A stretch of DNA of 64,000 nucleotides from Streptomyces fildesensis (GCF_016107395.1 NZ_JAAIKO010000023.1:52369-116368), one strand, 5' to 3'; shown: positions 24,295 to 32,855, counted from the first letter of the stretch. Program-made: numbers and translations. The notes: generated by a model from the sequence alone, not told the origin.

Positions 24295-25548
24295 GTGATC
24301 TCCCGCTACCACCTCAAGTGCCACGGATGTGGCGAAGCATTCGTCGCCCGGCTGGGCTTGGAGCCGACCCGCAGAACGCGCTTCTATCTGCCGTGCCCGC
24401 ATTGCGGACTGTCGATCCGAGGCTCGATGTCGGGCACCGAGCTCCAGAACCACCGTGTCGACATCGAGTGCGAGGTGCTGCGCGGCTCCGCGTCAGAATC
24501 GCCTGATACACGCGTCGTGACTATCAACCCGTTTGTGCCGTCGCGCTACGACGCTGACACGTTCACCCCGAACGGGGCCTTCCCAACGATGACGCTCGTC
24601 CAGGCCCTCGGCGACGACGCATTTATGGAGTTTCAGTCCGAACGGCATGCGGCGCTTGAAGCGGGCCAAGTCCTGTGGCCCAAGGTCCGCATGCTGTTTC
24701 AGTACTACCTCCAGGGCAACACCGATATGTTCGCTCGCATCGCACAGCAGCAGCTTGGGCTCGAACGGCAACCGAGCACGAGCCACGAGCGAACGACTAT
24801 CGCCTACCAGGCCATGGGAACAGCGACGACGGTGATCACGGGGACCATGGGGACCACCAGCGCGAACGTGATCGGCCGATTCTCGCGAAAGCACTCGGCG
24901 GCGATCGAACGACACAGGGATCACCTCCTGACCTTTCGGCGTCGAGGACAGTTCGCAGCGAGTCTGGAGCGAGATGTCTTCACCGAGCTGAACCGTTTCG
25001 TAGAGCATCACGAGTCCTGGGAGATGGGGCTCCTGGGCAGGTTCTTCGGGCCGGGCGCCAAGGGCTCCTTTGACGAACTAGTGCTGTACCGCGACGAGTT
25101 CTCGCTGGTGAGGGACCTCTACCAGCACGGATTCGAGCTTGCCTGCAAGTGTCTGTGGCCGCTCGTCGCAGCCCAGAACTCGGTGAAGCGCGGCAACCCT
25201 GACGACTTCGGCAACGTCCACCCCGACCGTGTACCCGAGAAGCAGCGCCCCAAGAACCTCGACAAGTTCGACAAATTGTCCAATGCCTACAAGATCGCGT
25301 ATGTGGCACAAGTGCCGGGATGGGAGTCATTCGAGAGCTTGCTCAATAATCGCCGTCGAAACACGATTGGCCACGCGACAGCACATCACGATCTCCAGAC
25401 TGGCCGCATCGTCAGCGATGAGAGCCCCTCCGGGATGACGTATCTTGAGTTCCTCAGCGAGGTCCTTGGGGTCTTCGAAGCGCTTTCGGCCGTTGCCCAG
25501 GTGCTCAGGGCCAGCCGTGTTGCTTCCTCGCCGGACTTCGATTTTTGA
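24295..25548 (+). CDS. Zinc-ribbon protein with HEPN-like C-terminal motif
   Basis: A 417-aa protein from a GTG. Residues 9-38 form a zinc ribbon (CHGCG and CPHCG, 26 residues apart). Residues about 120-240 may include a short membrane-associated hairpin (MGTATTVITGTMGTTSANVIG). The C-terminal ~160 residues are helical and contain RRNTIGHATAHHD, matching the R-N-x-x-x-H motif of HEPN nucleases. HEPN domains are common in antiphage and toxin systems and cleave RNA. Whether the domain is a true HEPN fold is inference. No antitoxin partner is obvious, and a Nudix gene converges from the other strand. Confidence 0.6.
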   Translation: MISRYHLKCHGCGEAFVARLGLEPTRRTRFYLPCPHCGLSIRGSMSGTELQNHRVDIECEVLRGSASESPDTRVVTINPFVPSRYDADTFTPNGAFPTMTLVQALGDDAFMEFQSERHAALEAGQVLWPKVRMLFQYYLQGNTDMFARIAQQQLGLERQPSTSHERTTIAYQAMGTATTVITGTMGTTSANVIGRFSRKHSAAIERHRDHLLTFRRRGQFAASLERDVFTELNRFVEHHESWEMGLLGRFFGPGAKGSFDELVLYRDEFSLVRDLYQHGFELACKCLWPLVAAQNSVKRGNPDDFGNVHPDRVPEKQRPKNLDKFDKLSNAYKIAYVAQVPGWESFESLLNNRRRNTIGHATAHHDLQTGRIVSDESPSGMTYLEFLSEVLGVFEALSAVAQVLRASRVASSPDFDF

Positions 25549-25557
25549 CGCATTCCG

Positions 25558-26139
25558 TTAGGGGTTCTTCGCCACCGGATGGTTCAACAGAGCGAACCGC
25601 GCCAGGGAACGGACCTGGTCGAAGGTCTTGAGGGTGTCGAGGTCCTCCAGGGCGAACCAAGCGGCCCCGTGCACCTCTTCGAGTTGCGCCTCGACGGCTT
25701 GTTCCCGGGTGCCCGGCTGCCGCTGGACGTAGAAGAACTGGACCAGCGCCGGGGTGGCGAACCCCTCCCGCTCGATGTCGACGTAGAACGGCACCGGCTC
25801 TGGTGTGGCATTGGCGTCGGCCGGGTGGATTTCCGGCTGGCTGGAGATGGCCTGCACCAGCAACCCGGTCTCCTCCTTGAACTCACGCACCGCCGTCCCG
25901 GCGAAGGACTCGCCGGGCTCGATGTGGCCGCCTGGGGGCACCCATTTGTCGAAGCGGTTGTGGTGCACCAGCAGCACTCGGCCCTGCTCGACGAGGTAGC
26001 CGGAGCAGATGTAGACGAAGCCGGTATCCCGGGACGTTTGGTCGTCTTGGATCAGAATCGAGCGAGGCACATCCTTCACGATATCGCACGTCTCGACGCC
26101 CGAACTGCTGTGCAGAGCAGGTGACTTCGGCACTGTCAT
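25558..26139 (-). CDS. Nudix hydrolase
   Basis: A 193-aa cytoplasmic hydrolase of nucleoside-diphosphate-linked compounds. The complete Nudix box is present: G-HIEPG-E-SFAGTAV-REFKEETG-L, near residues 70-92, with the metal-binding REFKEE helix. The beta sheet before it (GFVYICSGYLVEQGRVLLV) is typical. The protein is somewhat longer than the ~150-aa core because of a 40-residue N-terminal extension. The substrate cannot be read. It lies back to back with the radical SAM gene across 140 bases, so the two are divergently transcribed. Confidence 0.9.
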   Translation of the reverse strand: MTVPKSPALHSSSGVETCDIVKDVPRSILIQDDQTSRDTGFVYICSGYLVEQGRVLLVHHNRFDKWVPPGGHIEPGESFAGTAVREFKEETGLLVQAISSQPEIHPADANATPEPVPFYVDIEREGFATPALVQFFYVQRQPGTREQAVEAQLEEVHGAAWFALEDLDTLKTFDQVRSLARFALLNHPVAKNP

Positions 26140-26282
26140 CGCGTGGCCGATGACATGTCATCGGCAATGACAACGCGATGTCATCGCGTACGCCTCACGG
26201 CGGGGCGGATCGTGGTCGTATCGCGGCCCGCGGCTCCTGCTCGTGGTCGGCGATGTCCCTGTCCGTCGAGGAGAGGACCCCG

Positions 26283-27434
26283 ATGCGCTCTCGCCCGTCC
26301 CCGTGGCGTGACCGGTACCAGCAGCGGTTCGCCGCCCCGCAGACCCTGGTGGTCCAGCCCACGACTTGGTGCAATCTGGACTGCCGGTACTGCTATCTGC
26401 CCTTTCGCAAGCTCAAGCACCAGATGTCGCCGGAGGTGGCCGAGGCCCTGGCGCAGGCGGTGGCCAAGTTCGACGACAGCGGCCATCCGGTCGGCATCGT
26501 CTGGCACGGCGGGGAGCCGCTCGCCGTCGGCCAGCAAAAGTTCGAGTCCCTGCTCGCGCCGTTCGAAGGCTTGCGCCGTGCGGGCCGGGTTCACCACTAC
26601 GTGCAGACCAACGCGACGCTTCTCACCCAGACGTGGTGCGCACTTCTGGCTGCGTACGACGTCCGCGTCGGGGTGAGTATCGACGGGCCGGCCGCCTTGA
26701 ATGCCGAGCGCGTCGACCTTCGAGGCAAGGCCGCCTTCGACCGGATCCTGCGCGGCATCACGCAGCTGCGTGAGCACGGCATCCCGTTCTCCGTCATCTC
26801 GGTGGTCGGCGCCCTGGGCATCGCGATGCCAGAGGAGCTGCTGGAGTTCCTGGCGTCCTTGGGAGGCCACTCGGTGGGCTTCAACATCGAGGAGATCGAA
26901 GGGGTCAACACCGACCGGCAGCCACCCACACCGGTTCAGGCCGAGGAATTCTGGCGCCGCATCCTCAGCTGGTCCCGCGAGCACCCTGGCGCCCCGGCGG
27001 TCCGGGAAGTCGAACGCCTCGCCGAGTACCTCCAGCTCATCCGCTCCGGCCAGCGCGCCGAGTGGGCACGGCGCCGCCTCGATCCGATCCCCACCGTCTC
27101 CTGGAAGGGCGACGTGGTCCTGCTCTCCCCGGAACTCGCGGACACGGCGGCGCCCGAGTACGGCGACTTTGTGGCCGGCAACATCCTCGACCAGCCCCTG
27201 GCCGAGATCCTGCGCGGCGCCCACCGGCTGCGCTACGTACGCGACTTTCTCACCGGCCTGGACCGCTGCCAGGGCGAATGCGAGTTCTTCGACTTCTGCC
27301 GCGGCGCTCAGGCCGCCAACCGCTACTTCGAGAACGGCGACCTGACGACCACCGAAACCAACTACTGCCAGGTCTCCCGGCAGGCCCTGGTCACGGCCCT
27401 GTCCACGCTCGCAACCAAGGAGGCAGCAGCATGA
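26283..27434 (+). CDS. amcB: Cyclophane-forming radical SAM/SPASM peptide maturase
   Basis: A 383-aa enzyme that should use a 4Fe-4S cluster and S-adenosylmethionine to cross-link side chains in the precursor peptide encoded next. The cluster motif CNLDCRYC is near residue 31, followed by the SAM-binding GGEPL. YVQTNATLL and GVSIDGP are typical strands. The C-terminal SPASM-type cysteines are CQGECEFFDFC with a later C near TNYC. It is the usual size for the family. The ATG has GAGGAG upstream. The TGA overlaps the precursor ATG (ATGA). I recall the names AmcB and AmcA being used for such maturase/WDN-repeat precursor pairs; the symbol is given on that basis and is not certain. Confidence 0.85.
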   Translation: MRSRPSPWRDRYQQRFAAPQTLVVQPTTWCNLDCRYCYLPFRKLKHQMSPEVAEALAQAVAKFDDSGHPVGIVWHGGEPLAVGQQKFESLLAPFEGLRRAGRVHHYVQTNATLLTQTWCALLAAYDVRVGVSIDGPAALNAERVDLRGKAAFDRILRGITQLREHGIPFSVISVVGALGIAMPEELLEFLASLGGHSVGFNIEEIEGVNTDRQPPTPVQAEEFWRRILSWSREHPGAPAVREVERLAEYLQLIRSGQRAEWARRRLDPIPTVSWKGDVVLLSPELADTAAPEYGDFVAGNILDQPLAEILRGAHRLRYVRDFLTGLDRCQGECEFFDFCRGAQAANRYFENGDLTTTETNYCQVSRQALVTALSTLATKEAAA

Positions 27435-27622
27435 CGGTCCTGGACCGACTCGCCACATCCGACACCCCCGTCGTGATGGAGTTAATAGCCACGCACGACG
27501 CACCGCCCCCGGCGATCGTTGAAGCGACGTGGGACAACAACCCCACGTGGGACAACTGGGCGAAGACCCCAGCTCCCTTCGACAACCGCCCGACCTGGGA
27601 CAACTGGAACAAGAAGAAGTAG
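27431..27622 (+). CDS. amcA: RiPP precursor peptide with WDN repeats
   Basis: A 63-aa precursor peptide. The leader (residues 1-32) is MTVLDRLATSDTPVVMELIA, followed by a Pro-rich link. The core carries three TWDN motifs and one FDN: EATWDNNPTWDNWAK, then PFDNRPTWDNWNKKK at the end. Three-residue cyclophane RiPPs are formed by a radical SAM enzyme linking the aromatic residue to the third residue of W/F-x-N motifs, so up to four rings are predicted. The gene overlaps its maturase by ATGA and is followed by a hairpin. No export or protease gene is next to it, so processing must rely on other genes. Confidence 0.8.
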   Translation: MTVLDRLATSDTPVVMELIATHDAPPPAIVEATWDNNPTWDNWAKTPAPFDNRPTWDNWNKKK

Positions 27623-27629
27623 CCGCGCC

Positions 27630-27660
27630 GCTGCTGGCACTCTCCGGGGGTGCCAGCAGC
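27630..27660 (+). terminator. Hairpin between precursor and pentapeptide-repeat gene
   Basis: GCTGCTGGCAC (27630-27640) pairs perfectly with GTGCCAGCAGC (27650-27660), with a 9-base loop. It starts eight bases after the precursor stop. It could lower expression of the downstream genes relative to the precursor, a common arrangement in RiPP operons. Confidence 0.7.
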
Positions 27661-27695
27661 GCCGGCGATCGAATCACCGTGCTGAGAGGCTGTTG

Positions 27696-28382
27696 ATGGA
27701 CACCCGCACGATCCGCCGCACGAGCGTCACCCTCCCCGCCCTGAACGAGCCGGGCCTCTACCTCTCCAACGTCACCTCGCTGGAGGGCGGCCGAGGACGG
27801 TTGGCGGGGTTCCACTACGCCGACGCCGATCTGCGCGAGCTCGACCTCGCCGACACCCACCTGCTCGACGGGCGGATCACCGGCCTCAAAGCCCAGCGCA
27901 CCCGGCTGGAGAAGCTGCGTGTCGACTCCGTGGAAGTCACCGGCTGCGACCTGGCCTCCCTGCAGTGGACCGACAGCAAGGTCTCCCGGTCCGTCTTCCG
28001 TGACTGCAAGCTCATGGGCGCCACGCTCGAAGACGTCACGCTCGACCACGTGCTCTTCGAGAACTGCAAGATCGACTACAGCACCTTCACCCGGCTCCGG
28101 GCCACCGGCCCTGTGATTTTCTCCAAGTGCAGCCTGCGCGAGACCACCTTCACCGCCGCCGACCTGGGCGCCGCCCTGATCGACGACTGCGACCTGCGGC
28201 TGACCGAGTTCGACGGCGGGAAGTACCGCGGCCTCGACCTTCGGGACAACGACCTCTCCCAGCTCCGCGGCCTGGGCTGCCTCAAGCAGATCGTCATCGA
28301 CCGGGCCCAGAAGCTCCAGCTGGCCGAAGCTCTCACGGCCGAGCTGGACGTCACCTTCGGCGAAGATCTCGACGACAACTAG
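27696..28382 (+). CDS. Pentapeptide-repeat protein
   Basis: A 228-aa protein that should fold as a right-handed quadrilateral beta helix. The repeats A(D/N)LxX are visible throughout: YADADLRELDLADTHL, then CKLMGATLEDVTLDHVLF, CKIDYSTFTRL and DLGAALIDDCDL. The first 30 residues and last 25 residues (LAEALTAELDVTFGEDL) lie outside the coil. In RiPP clusters such proteins can act as scaffolds or immunity proteins, for example by mimicking DNA to protect gyrase; neither role is shown here. It starts 74 bases after the precursor and is probably co-transcribed through the hairpin. Confidence 0.8.
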   Translation: MDTRTIRRTSVTLPALNEPGLYLSNVTSLEGGRGRLAGFHYADADLRELDLADTHLLDGRITGLKAQRTRLEKLRVDSVEVTGCDLASLQWTDSKVSRSVFRDCKLMGATLEDVTLDHVLFENCKIDYSTFTRLRATGPVIFSKCSLRETTFTAADLGAALIDDCDLRLTEFDGGKYRGLDLRDNDLSQLRGLGCLKQIVIDRAQKLQLAEALTAELDVTFGEDLDDN

Positions 28383-28411
28383 CCCCGCACCCGCCCTCGG
28401 GAGGCACGGTC

Positions 28412-29137
28412 ATGGGACCACAGTTCTTATCCGGCACGTTCGACGACTTACGCGGCCGGTGCGACATCGCACCGGCCCGGCAGACCACCAGCGAGCCCGG
28501 TTACGACGACGGCGCCATCGTCCCCGACGAGAACTGGAAATCGCTCACCGCCGACGACGCCGAGCAGCATCGTGCCGATGACTCGGCGCCGGACAGGGCC
28601 CGCATCGAACTCGTACGCCGCCCGCTGCCGGACCTCGATCCCGACGACCTGGCCGCCCGCCTCGAAACCGCCGCCCGCCTCGATCCCCTCAACGGTCGCT
28701 GGCTCACACAACTCCTGGGCTGCGCGGTCAGCCCCGGCAACTGGGCCACCACCACCGAAGACTCCACCACCGGTCGCCGGATCGGCCTGCACGTCGACAA
28801 CTTCGACCGGCTGCCGTACGCCCGACGCCACCAAGGCCGCAGACGACTCTGCCTCAACCTCGGCCCCGGCCCGCGATATCTACTCATCGGCGACCACGAC
28901 ATCCAGCAGATCTGCCGCACGCTATACGCCGACCCTGGCCGGCACCAACCCCACACCGAGGACATCCGCCGGTACGTTGCCGCAGGACACCCGCTGCGCT
29001 GCCTGCGCATCCGCCTCGATCCGGGCGACGGCTACATCGCTCCGACCGAGTTCCTTGCCCACGACGGCTCGACCGCCGGAATCGACCAACCCTCCGTCGC
29101 CGCCTTCTGGCTCGGCCGACCGCCGAACGCGTCATGA
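28412..29137 (+). CDS. Fe(II)/2-oxoglutarate-oxygenase-like protein
   Basis: A 241-aa soluble protein with GGGAGG before the ATG. The C-terminal half reads like a double-stranded beta helix: GLHVDNFDRLPYA carries an H-x-D pair, RRLCLNLGPGPRYLLIGD gives the next strands, and YIAPTEFLAHDGST supplies a possible distal His. That order (HxD then H) is the iron-binding facial triad of non-haem oxygenases; a basic residue for 2-oxoglutarate is not certain. Placed 30 bases after the pentapeptide-repeat gene, it may hydroxylate the cyclophane peptide. The assignment is by motif only. Confidence 0.55.
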   Translation: MGPQFLSGTFDDLRGRCDIAPARQTTSEPGYDDGAIVPDENWKSLTADDAEQHRADDSAPDRARIELVRRPLPDLDPDDLAARLETAARLDPLNGRWLTQLLGCAVSPGNWATTTEDSTTGRRIGLHVDNFDRLPYARRHQGRRRLCLNLGPGPRYLLIGDHDIQQICRTLYADPGRHQPHTEDIRRYVAAGHPLRCLRIRLDPGDGYIAPTEFLAHDGSTAGIDQPSVAAFWLGRPPNAS

Positions 29138-29691
29138 CCGATCAGCCACGAAACCGAGCACAAGGCCCAGGAGACCCACGCATGGACGCGACGGCGCCCC
29201 ACCCCGCTCTCGACCCTGCCATCGCCTGGCCCACGCTCGCCATGTGGGCTCGATGGGAAGGCGAGCGTCCCGACCTTGTGTCGCTGGCGCCCGCACGCGA
29301 TGCCACAGCGGATCAAGTCCTGCTGCCGTGCTCCCCAGAACTACTGATACAGCTCGGGAAGATCTCGCTCGGCGGCAGCCGTGCCGGCCTGTACGCCGCG
29401 CGCCTGGCGGAGGCGAGCGCAGACCGTCGTCTGGTGCTTTGCCGACGGGGTTTGGAAGGTGCGGTCCGGATCAGCGGGGCCGTGTCCTCGATAGCGGAGC
29501 CGCTGTTCGGGAAGACCCGGGCGGCCATGCTCGCGGCGGGCCGGGAGCGGCGAGCGGTGGGAAACCAAGACGAGGCAGCGCAGTGGAGCGCGATGGCCCG
29601 TCAACTGCTGATAGCCAAGCGGGCGAGTCGGCGTGGCGGCAGTGTCCGCACGGTCTCGGGCGGACTGCCGACACTCGGCAAGCACGGATGA
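29134..29691 (+). CDS. Hypothetical protein coupled to the oxygenase-like gene
   Basis: A 185-aa protein starting at an ATG that overlaps the previous stop (ATGA). It is soluble and mostly helical: IAWPTLAMWARWEGERPDLV, best read in parts, then LLPCSPELLIQLGKISL and AAQWSAMARQLLIAKRAS. I do not recognise a family. Because of the overlap it belongs to the RiPP operon, and is its last gene. It could be a partner of the preceding enzyme. Confidence 0.55.
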   Translation: MTDQPRNRAQGPGDPRMDATAPHPALDPAIAWPTLAMWARWEGERPDLVSLAPARDATADQVLLPCSPELLIQLGKISLGGSRAGLYAARLAEASADRRLVLCRRGLEGAVRISGAVSSIAEPLFGKTRAAMLAAGRERRAVGNQDEAAQWSAMARQLLIAKRASRRGGSVRTVSGGLPTLGKHG

Positions 29692-29769
29692 CTGGAAGGA
29701 CGAACTCTGGCAATACGCCGGACATACCGTACGTCCCGCCGACGCGCCCGACTTCGTTCGGGTGACCTG

Positions 29770-30525
29770 TCACTGCCCGGCCGCCGGAAGCTCCCTCCAA
29801 GCCGTGGTCAGCGCGTCGAATTCCTTCCGGAGCTCGCTGAGGGCGTTGTCCGCCGCCACCGTTCCGGTGTCGATCACGTAGACGCCCTCCTTGAACTCCT
29901 TGAAGCCCACACGTTGCCACCCAGCCGCGATCTTGGCTGTCACCCGCTCCCACTCCGCGTCGTCCGACGCCGCCATGTCCTCCCGGTCGGAGATTCCAGG
30001 GGAACAGGCGACCACCTGCGCTCCCGGGGCCAGCCGGTTGATGGCCTCGCCGGCCAGGACCTGGCCGAGCCCGAACCCACGCCAGGATTTGTCCAAGACC
30101 ACTTGGTCCATGACCAACAGATCGGAGCCGAAGCCGGCCAGGTCCTCGTCCAGCTCGTCGACGAAGTGACCGGTGTCGGAGTCGATCAGTACCTCGGCAA
30201 TCTCGTACAGTTCCTGCGACTCCTCCTCCATCGCCCAGAACGAGTTCATGCCCTGGACCATGCGGATCCGGTAGAAGACCATGCTTCCGACCCGCACGCC
30301 GTCCTCAAAGAAGGCCGGACACTCGCCCACGCAGTTGTCCGCGCCCTCTGGCCCGGTCAGCGTCGGGCACCGCTCATCGTCGTGGACCTCGAACCCATGC
30401 CGGACCGCGATCTCCCACCGCTCGACGGTCCGCTCATGGGCATCGTCGTGCAGACCGTGACCGAAGGCGTACGCCAGGTGCAGCTGGGCTGGATCGGCAG
30501 GCAACTGATCCGCAGTCTTGGTCAT
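29770..30525 (-). CDS. GNAT-like acetyltransferase domain protein
   Basis: A 251-aa soluble protein. The segment LVMDQVVLDKSWRGFGLGQVLAGEAINRL has the GNAT motif A layout, with the acetyl-CoA loop as RGFGLGQ; it is cited here in two parts, LVMDQVVLDKSW and RGFGLGQVLAGEAI. The N-terminal 100 residues are variable with a CxxxCP pair (NCVGECPAF). The last 50 residues form a helix (LSELRKEFDALTTAWREL). The substrate is unknown. ATG 30525 is preferred; the frame stays open upstream through a broken MFS gene. It converges on the RiPP operon. Confidence 0.65.
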   Translation of the reverse strand: MTKTADQLPADPAQLHLAYAFGHGLHDDAHERTVERWEIAVRHGFEVHDDERCPTLTGPEGADNCVGECPAFFEDGVRVGSMVFYRIRMVQGMNSFWAMEEESQELYEIAEVLIDSDTGHFVDELDEDLAGFGSDLLVMDQVVLDKSWRGFGLGQVLAGEAINRLAPGAQVVACSPGISDREDMAASDDAEWERVTAKIAAGWQRVGFKEFKEGVYVIDTGTVAADNALSELRKEFDALTTAWRELPAAGQ

Positions 30526-30689
30526 GGGACGATCGTAGAGGCACGCCGAAGGCGCCGGCGCACGACTGCTCGGGCAGGGATCTCCGAACACCCCAGCGGG
30601 TATCCGGCATTCGCAGGCAGCCGGTTCGCGTCGTTGATCAGCGCTGTCAGCCGTCGGCCCCAGTGGTCGGCGAGTGGTCGCGGTCGTCG

Positions 30690-31304
30690 TCATGCGCCTC
30701 CTTGACGGGCGGGTGGGACCGCGGTGCGCCCGGGCGGGGTAGGCATGTCTCGCAGCGCACGGACAGGGGAGACGAGCAGGAGGACCACGGGGAGCACCTG
30801 GAAGAGCGCACCGACGGAGAGCGTCCCGCGTACTCCGACGAGGAGGACCAGCGCGCCGGCGATTGCGGCGGCGAGGGGCCGGGCTCCGGCAGTCGCCGTG
30901 GTGCTCGTGGCTTGCATGCGGCCCTGGAAGCGGGGCTCGCACAGGATCTGCCTGAGGGATCTCTGGCTCGTCCCGGACGCGGTGGCCCAGAACAACTGAA
31001 CTGCCAGTGTTCCGGCGAGAGTGATTTGCCAACGGAGACCGGGATCGGCGAGCAGGAGGGGTATCTGGGCCAGCGGGCTCACCGCGAACCCGATGATGAT
31101 CGTCGGTCCGATGCCGATACGGGAGGCGATCCCCGGAGCGAACAGCGCCCCGGCCAGACTTCCAGCACCGCCGACACCCATGATCACGCCGAACGCCGTC
31201 GGAGCCACCTTTAAGTCGGCGAGCAGGTTTGTTTCGGCAGAGACCGTGTCCCCCGCAGGTCGTGTCGTTTTAGAGCGGAGCCGCCGTTTTGGTCTGTGTC
31301 GCAT
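30690..31304 (-). pseudogene. 3' half of an MFS transporter
   Basis: About 180 residues with six hydrophobic segments (APTAFGVIMGVGGAGSLAGA, GPTIIIGFAVSPLAQ, ITLAGTLAVQLFW, LAAAIAGALVLLVGV, LFQVLPVVLLLVS) and the central loop RQILCEPRFQGRMQA. This corresponds to helices 7-12 of an MFS exporter. The first half is missing: upstream of about 31240 the frame is short basic sequence not belonging to the family. It is a truncated, non-functional copy. Confidence 0.75.
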
Positions 31305-31409
31305 TCGCGCAGCTCATCGTGTCGCTTTCTTCGGGCCAGCGCGTGGCGAAGCCCACATTCTAGCGAGCGGGGCGGTGCTGGGGTCAGGACAACGACTCGA
31401 ACTAGCCGC

Positions 31410-32041
31410 CTACTTCGCCATCGAGTCTCGGGACGACCCTGTTCCTAAGAGTGGAAGGAGACAGGAGTCCGTGCTTCGGGGAAGTGGAAGCGGTCGAGTT
31501 GCTCGATCGTGAAGCGCGCCCGTGGCCTCCGTGGTGTCCCGGCCGGTGTGACAGCCGCCAGCGAGGAGTTGCCAGACGGTGGGCGTCCAGCAGGCGCTGA
31601 ACCCGGACGAGGCCGGAGGTATCGGCGCGGAGGAGTTCCAGGAATCGGAGTCGACTACCTGGTCTGAGTACGCGGAGGGCTGCGGAAAGGGCGCGTCGAG
31701 ATCGGGGACCGTGTACAGCACGAACGAAAACACCGCGGCGTCGACTCGGGCACGGGAAGCCTTTCGGCGCTGCTGACGACGACCTGGATCGGAACGGGTA
31801 CATGCTGCGCGGTGGCTTCGGGGAGTCGCCTCAGGTGTAGTTCGGGTTCGACGGCGAGTACGCGGGTCACGGTCGGCGGGTAGTGGGTGAAGTTCGCGCC
31901 GTCCCCGGCTCCTATCTCGATTACCTCGGCGATGAGTCCAGCGAGGAGGGTGTGGCGGTGTTCGGCCATACCTGCTTGTTCCATGGCCTTGCTCATGCGT
32001 GGGTAGAGCCGGGAGAAGACAGGACGGTTCACGGCGATCAC
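31410..32041 (-). pseudogene. SAM-dependent methyltransferase with multiple frameshifts
   Basis: Reading right to left, the first frame gives FSRLYPRMSKAMEQAGMAEHR, then VIEIGAGDGANFTHYP (SAM motif I) and SSAERLPVPEST. The match then moves to a second frame (FSFVLYTVPDLDAP), a third (ALRVLRPGSRLRFLE, LVRVQRLLDAH) and back (VWQLLAGGCHTGRDT). The pieces together make a UbiE-like class I methyltransferase of about 200 aa. At least three frameshifts make this a decayed gene. It lies next to another decayed gene. Confidence 0.7.
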
Positions 32042-32313
32042 CAGGCCACAGGGAGGTTAGCGAGCCCGCCCGTCAGTACTTCACCGCGGGCGGCCAGCTC
32101 CTCGACCGGTAGGCGAGCCGAGGCGATCATGACGGTGCCGATTGCGGCGCGCAGGGCGCGTCCGGCGGGGCCAGCGAGAAAAGCGCGAGGTTCATGAACG
32201 GGCTCTCGTGACCATGGTGCGTGATTCCCAGGGGAACGCCGGGGCCTGATTGCAGAAGGCGGCTGGGCGGGGGCCCTTCGGGCCTGCGTCGTCAATGGCG
32301 CGAGCGGCCGGTG

Positions 32314-32712
32314 TTATGCCTGCTGCTGGGTGAGGGTGGACAGGGCGGCCTCGAGGCGGCGGGTGGCGTCTTCGGCGACGGGCTTGAGGGCGTCCTGGCC
32401 GGTCAGGGTGACCATCGTGGCGGGGTCGAGGGCCTGGACGGCGATGCGCTCGCCGTCACTGCGGACGACGACGTTGCAGGGCAGCAGTAGACCGATGGAG
32501 CGGTCGGCCTCGATCGCCTGGTGGGCGAGCGGCGGGTTGCAGGCTCCGAGGATCAGGTAGTTCTCCATGTCGTGCCCGAGCTTCTCCTTCAGCGTGGCCT
32601 GCACGTCGATCTCGGTCAGGATCCCGAAGCCCTGCTCGGCCAGGGCCTGACGTACGGCGGTCACGGTCTCGTCGAAGTCCCCGTCCACATGCACGGTGCG
32701 GCTGTAGGCCAT
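32314..32712 (-). CDS. DUF302 protein of the persulfide island
   Basis: A 132-aa soluble protein with the DUF302 layout: YSRTVHVDGDFDETVTAVRQ, then GILTEIDVQATLKEKL, then YLILGACNPPLAHQAI and LLLPCNVVVRSDG. DUF302 proteins are small alpha/beta proteins often linked to sulfur or copper stress operons; the cysteine in GACNP is typical. ATG 32712 lies six bases after GAAGGAG; an ATG at 32718 would be too close to it. Transcribed divergently from the rhodanese operon across two CsoR/CstR-type palindromes, so it is probably co-regulated with it. Confidence 0.85.
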   Translation of the reverse strand: MAYSRTVHVDGDFDETVTAVRQALAEQGFGILTEIDVQATLKEKLGHDMENYLILGACNPPLAHQAIEADRSIGLLLPCNVVVRSDGERIAVQALDPATMVTLTGQDALKPVAEDATRRLEAALSTLTQQQA

Positions 32713-32780
32713 GGTCATCTCCTTCTTCGCGTCTGTTGGCCCGGAGGGCCCCGGGTACCCGCCCGGGCACCCACGGAATA

Positions 32781-32830
32781 TACCCCCGGGGGTACGAGTG
32801 TTACGGTGGAAACAGATACCCCCCGGGGTA
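32781..32830. promoter_or_regulatory. Two CsoR/CstR-type operators in a divergent promoter
   Basis: Two 14-bp palindromes: TACCCCCGGGGGTA at 32781-32794 and TACCCCCCGGGGTA at 32817-32830, their starts 36 bases apart. CsoR/CstR repressors bind C-tract/G-tract palindromes of this type. They lie between the DUF302 gene and the MBL-rhodanese gene and should control both. A third site is at 35683. Confidence 0.8.
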
Positions 32831-32855
32831 ATTTCCATGCGAAAGGAGTACCCGC

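Noticed and set aside
24100..24453. 117-aa minus-strand ORF
   Set aside because: It spans an IS5 transposase remnant and the start of the zinc-ribbon gene on the opposite strand, so it is most likely antisense to both.
32038..32295. 85-aa minus-strand ORF between methyltransferase remnant and DUF302 gene
   Set aside because: No start site or recognisable motif; may be part of the surrounding decayed sequence but cannot be supported.
32521..32855. Longer N-terminus for the MBL-rhodanese gene
   Set aside because: The frame is open but runs through the operators and into the divergent DUF302 gene. The family N-terminus starts at GTG 32856 in the other frame.
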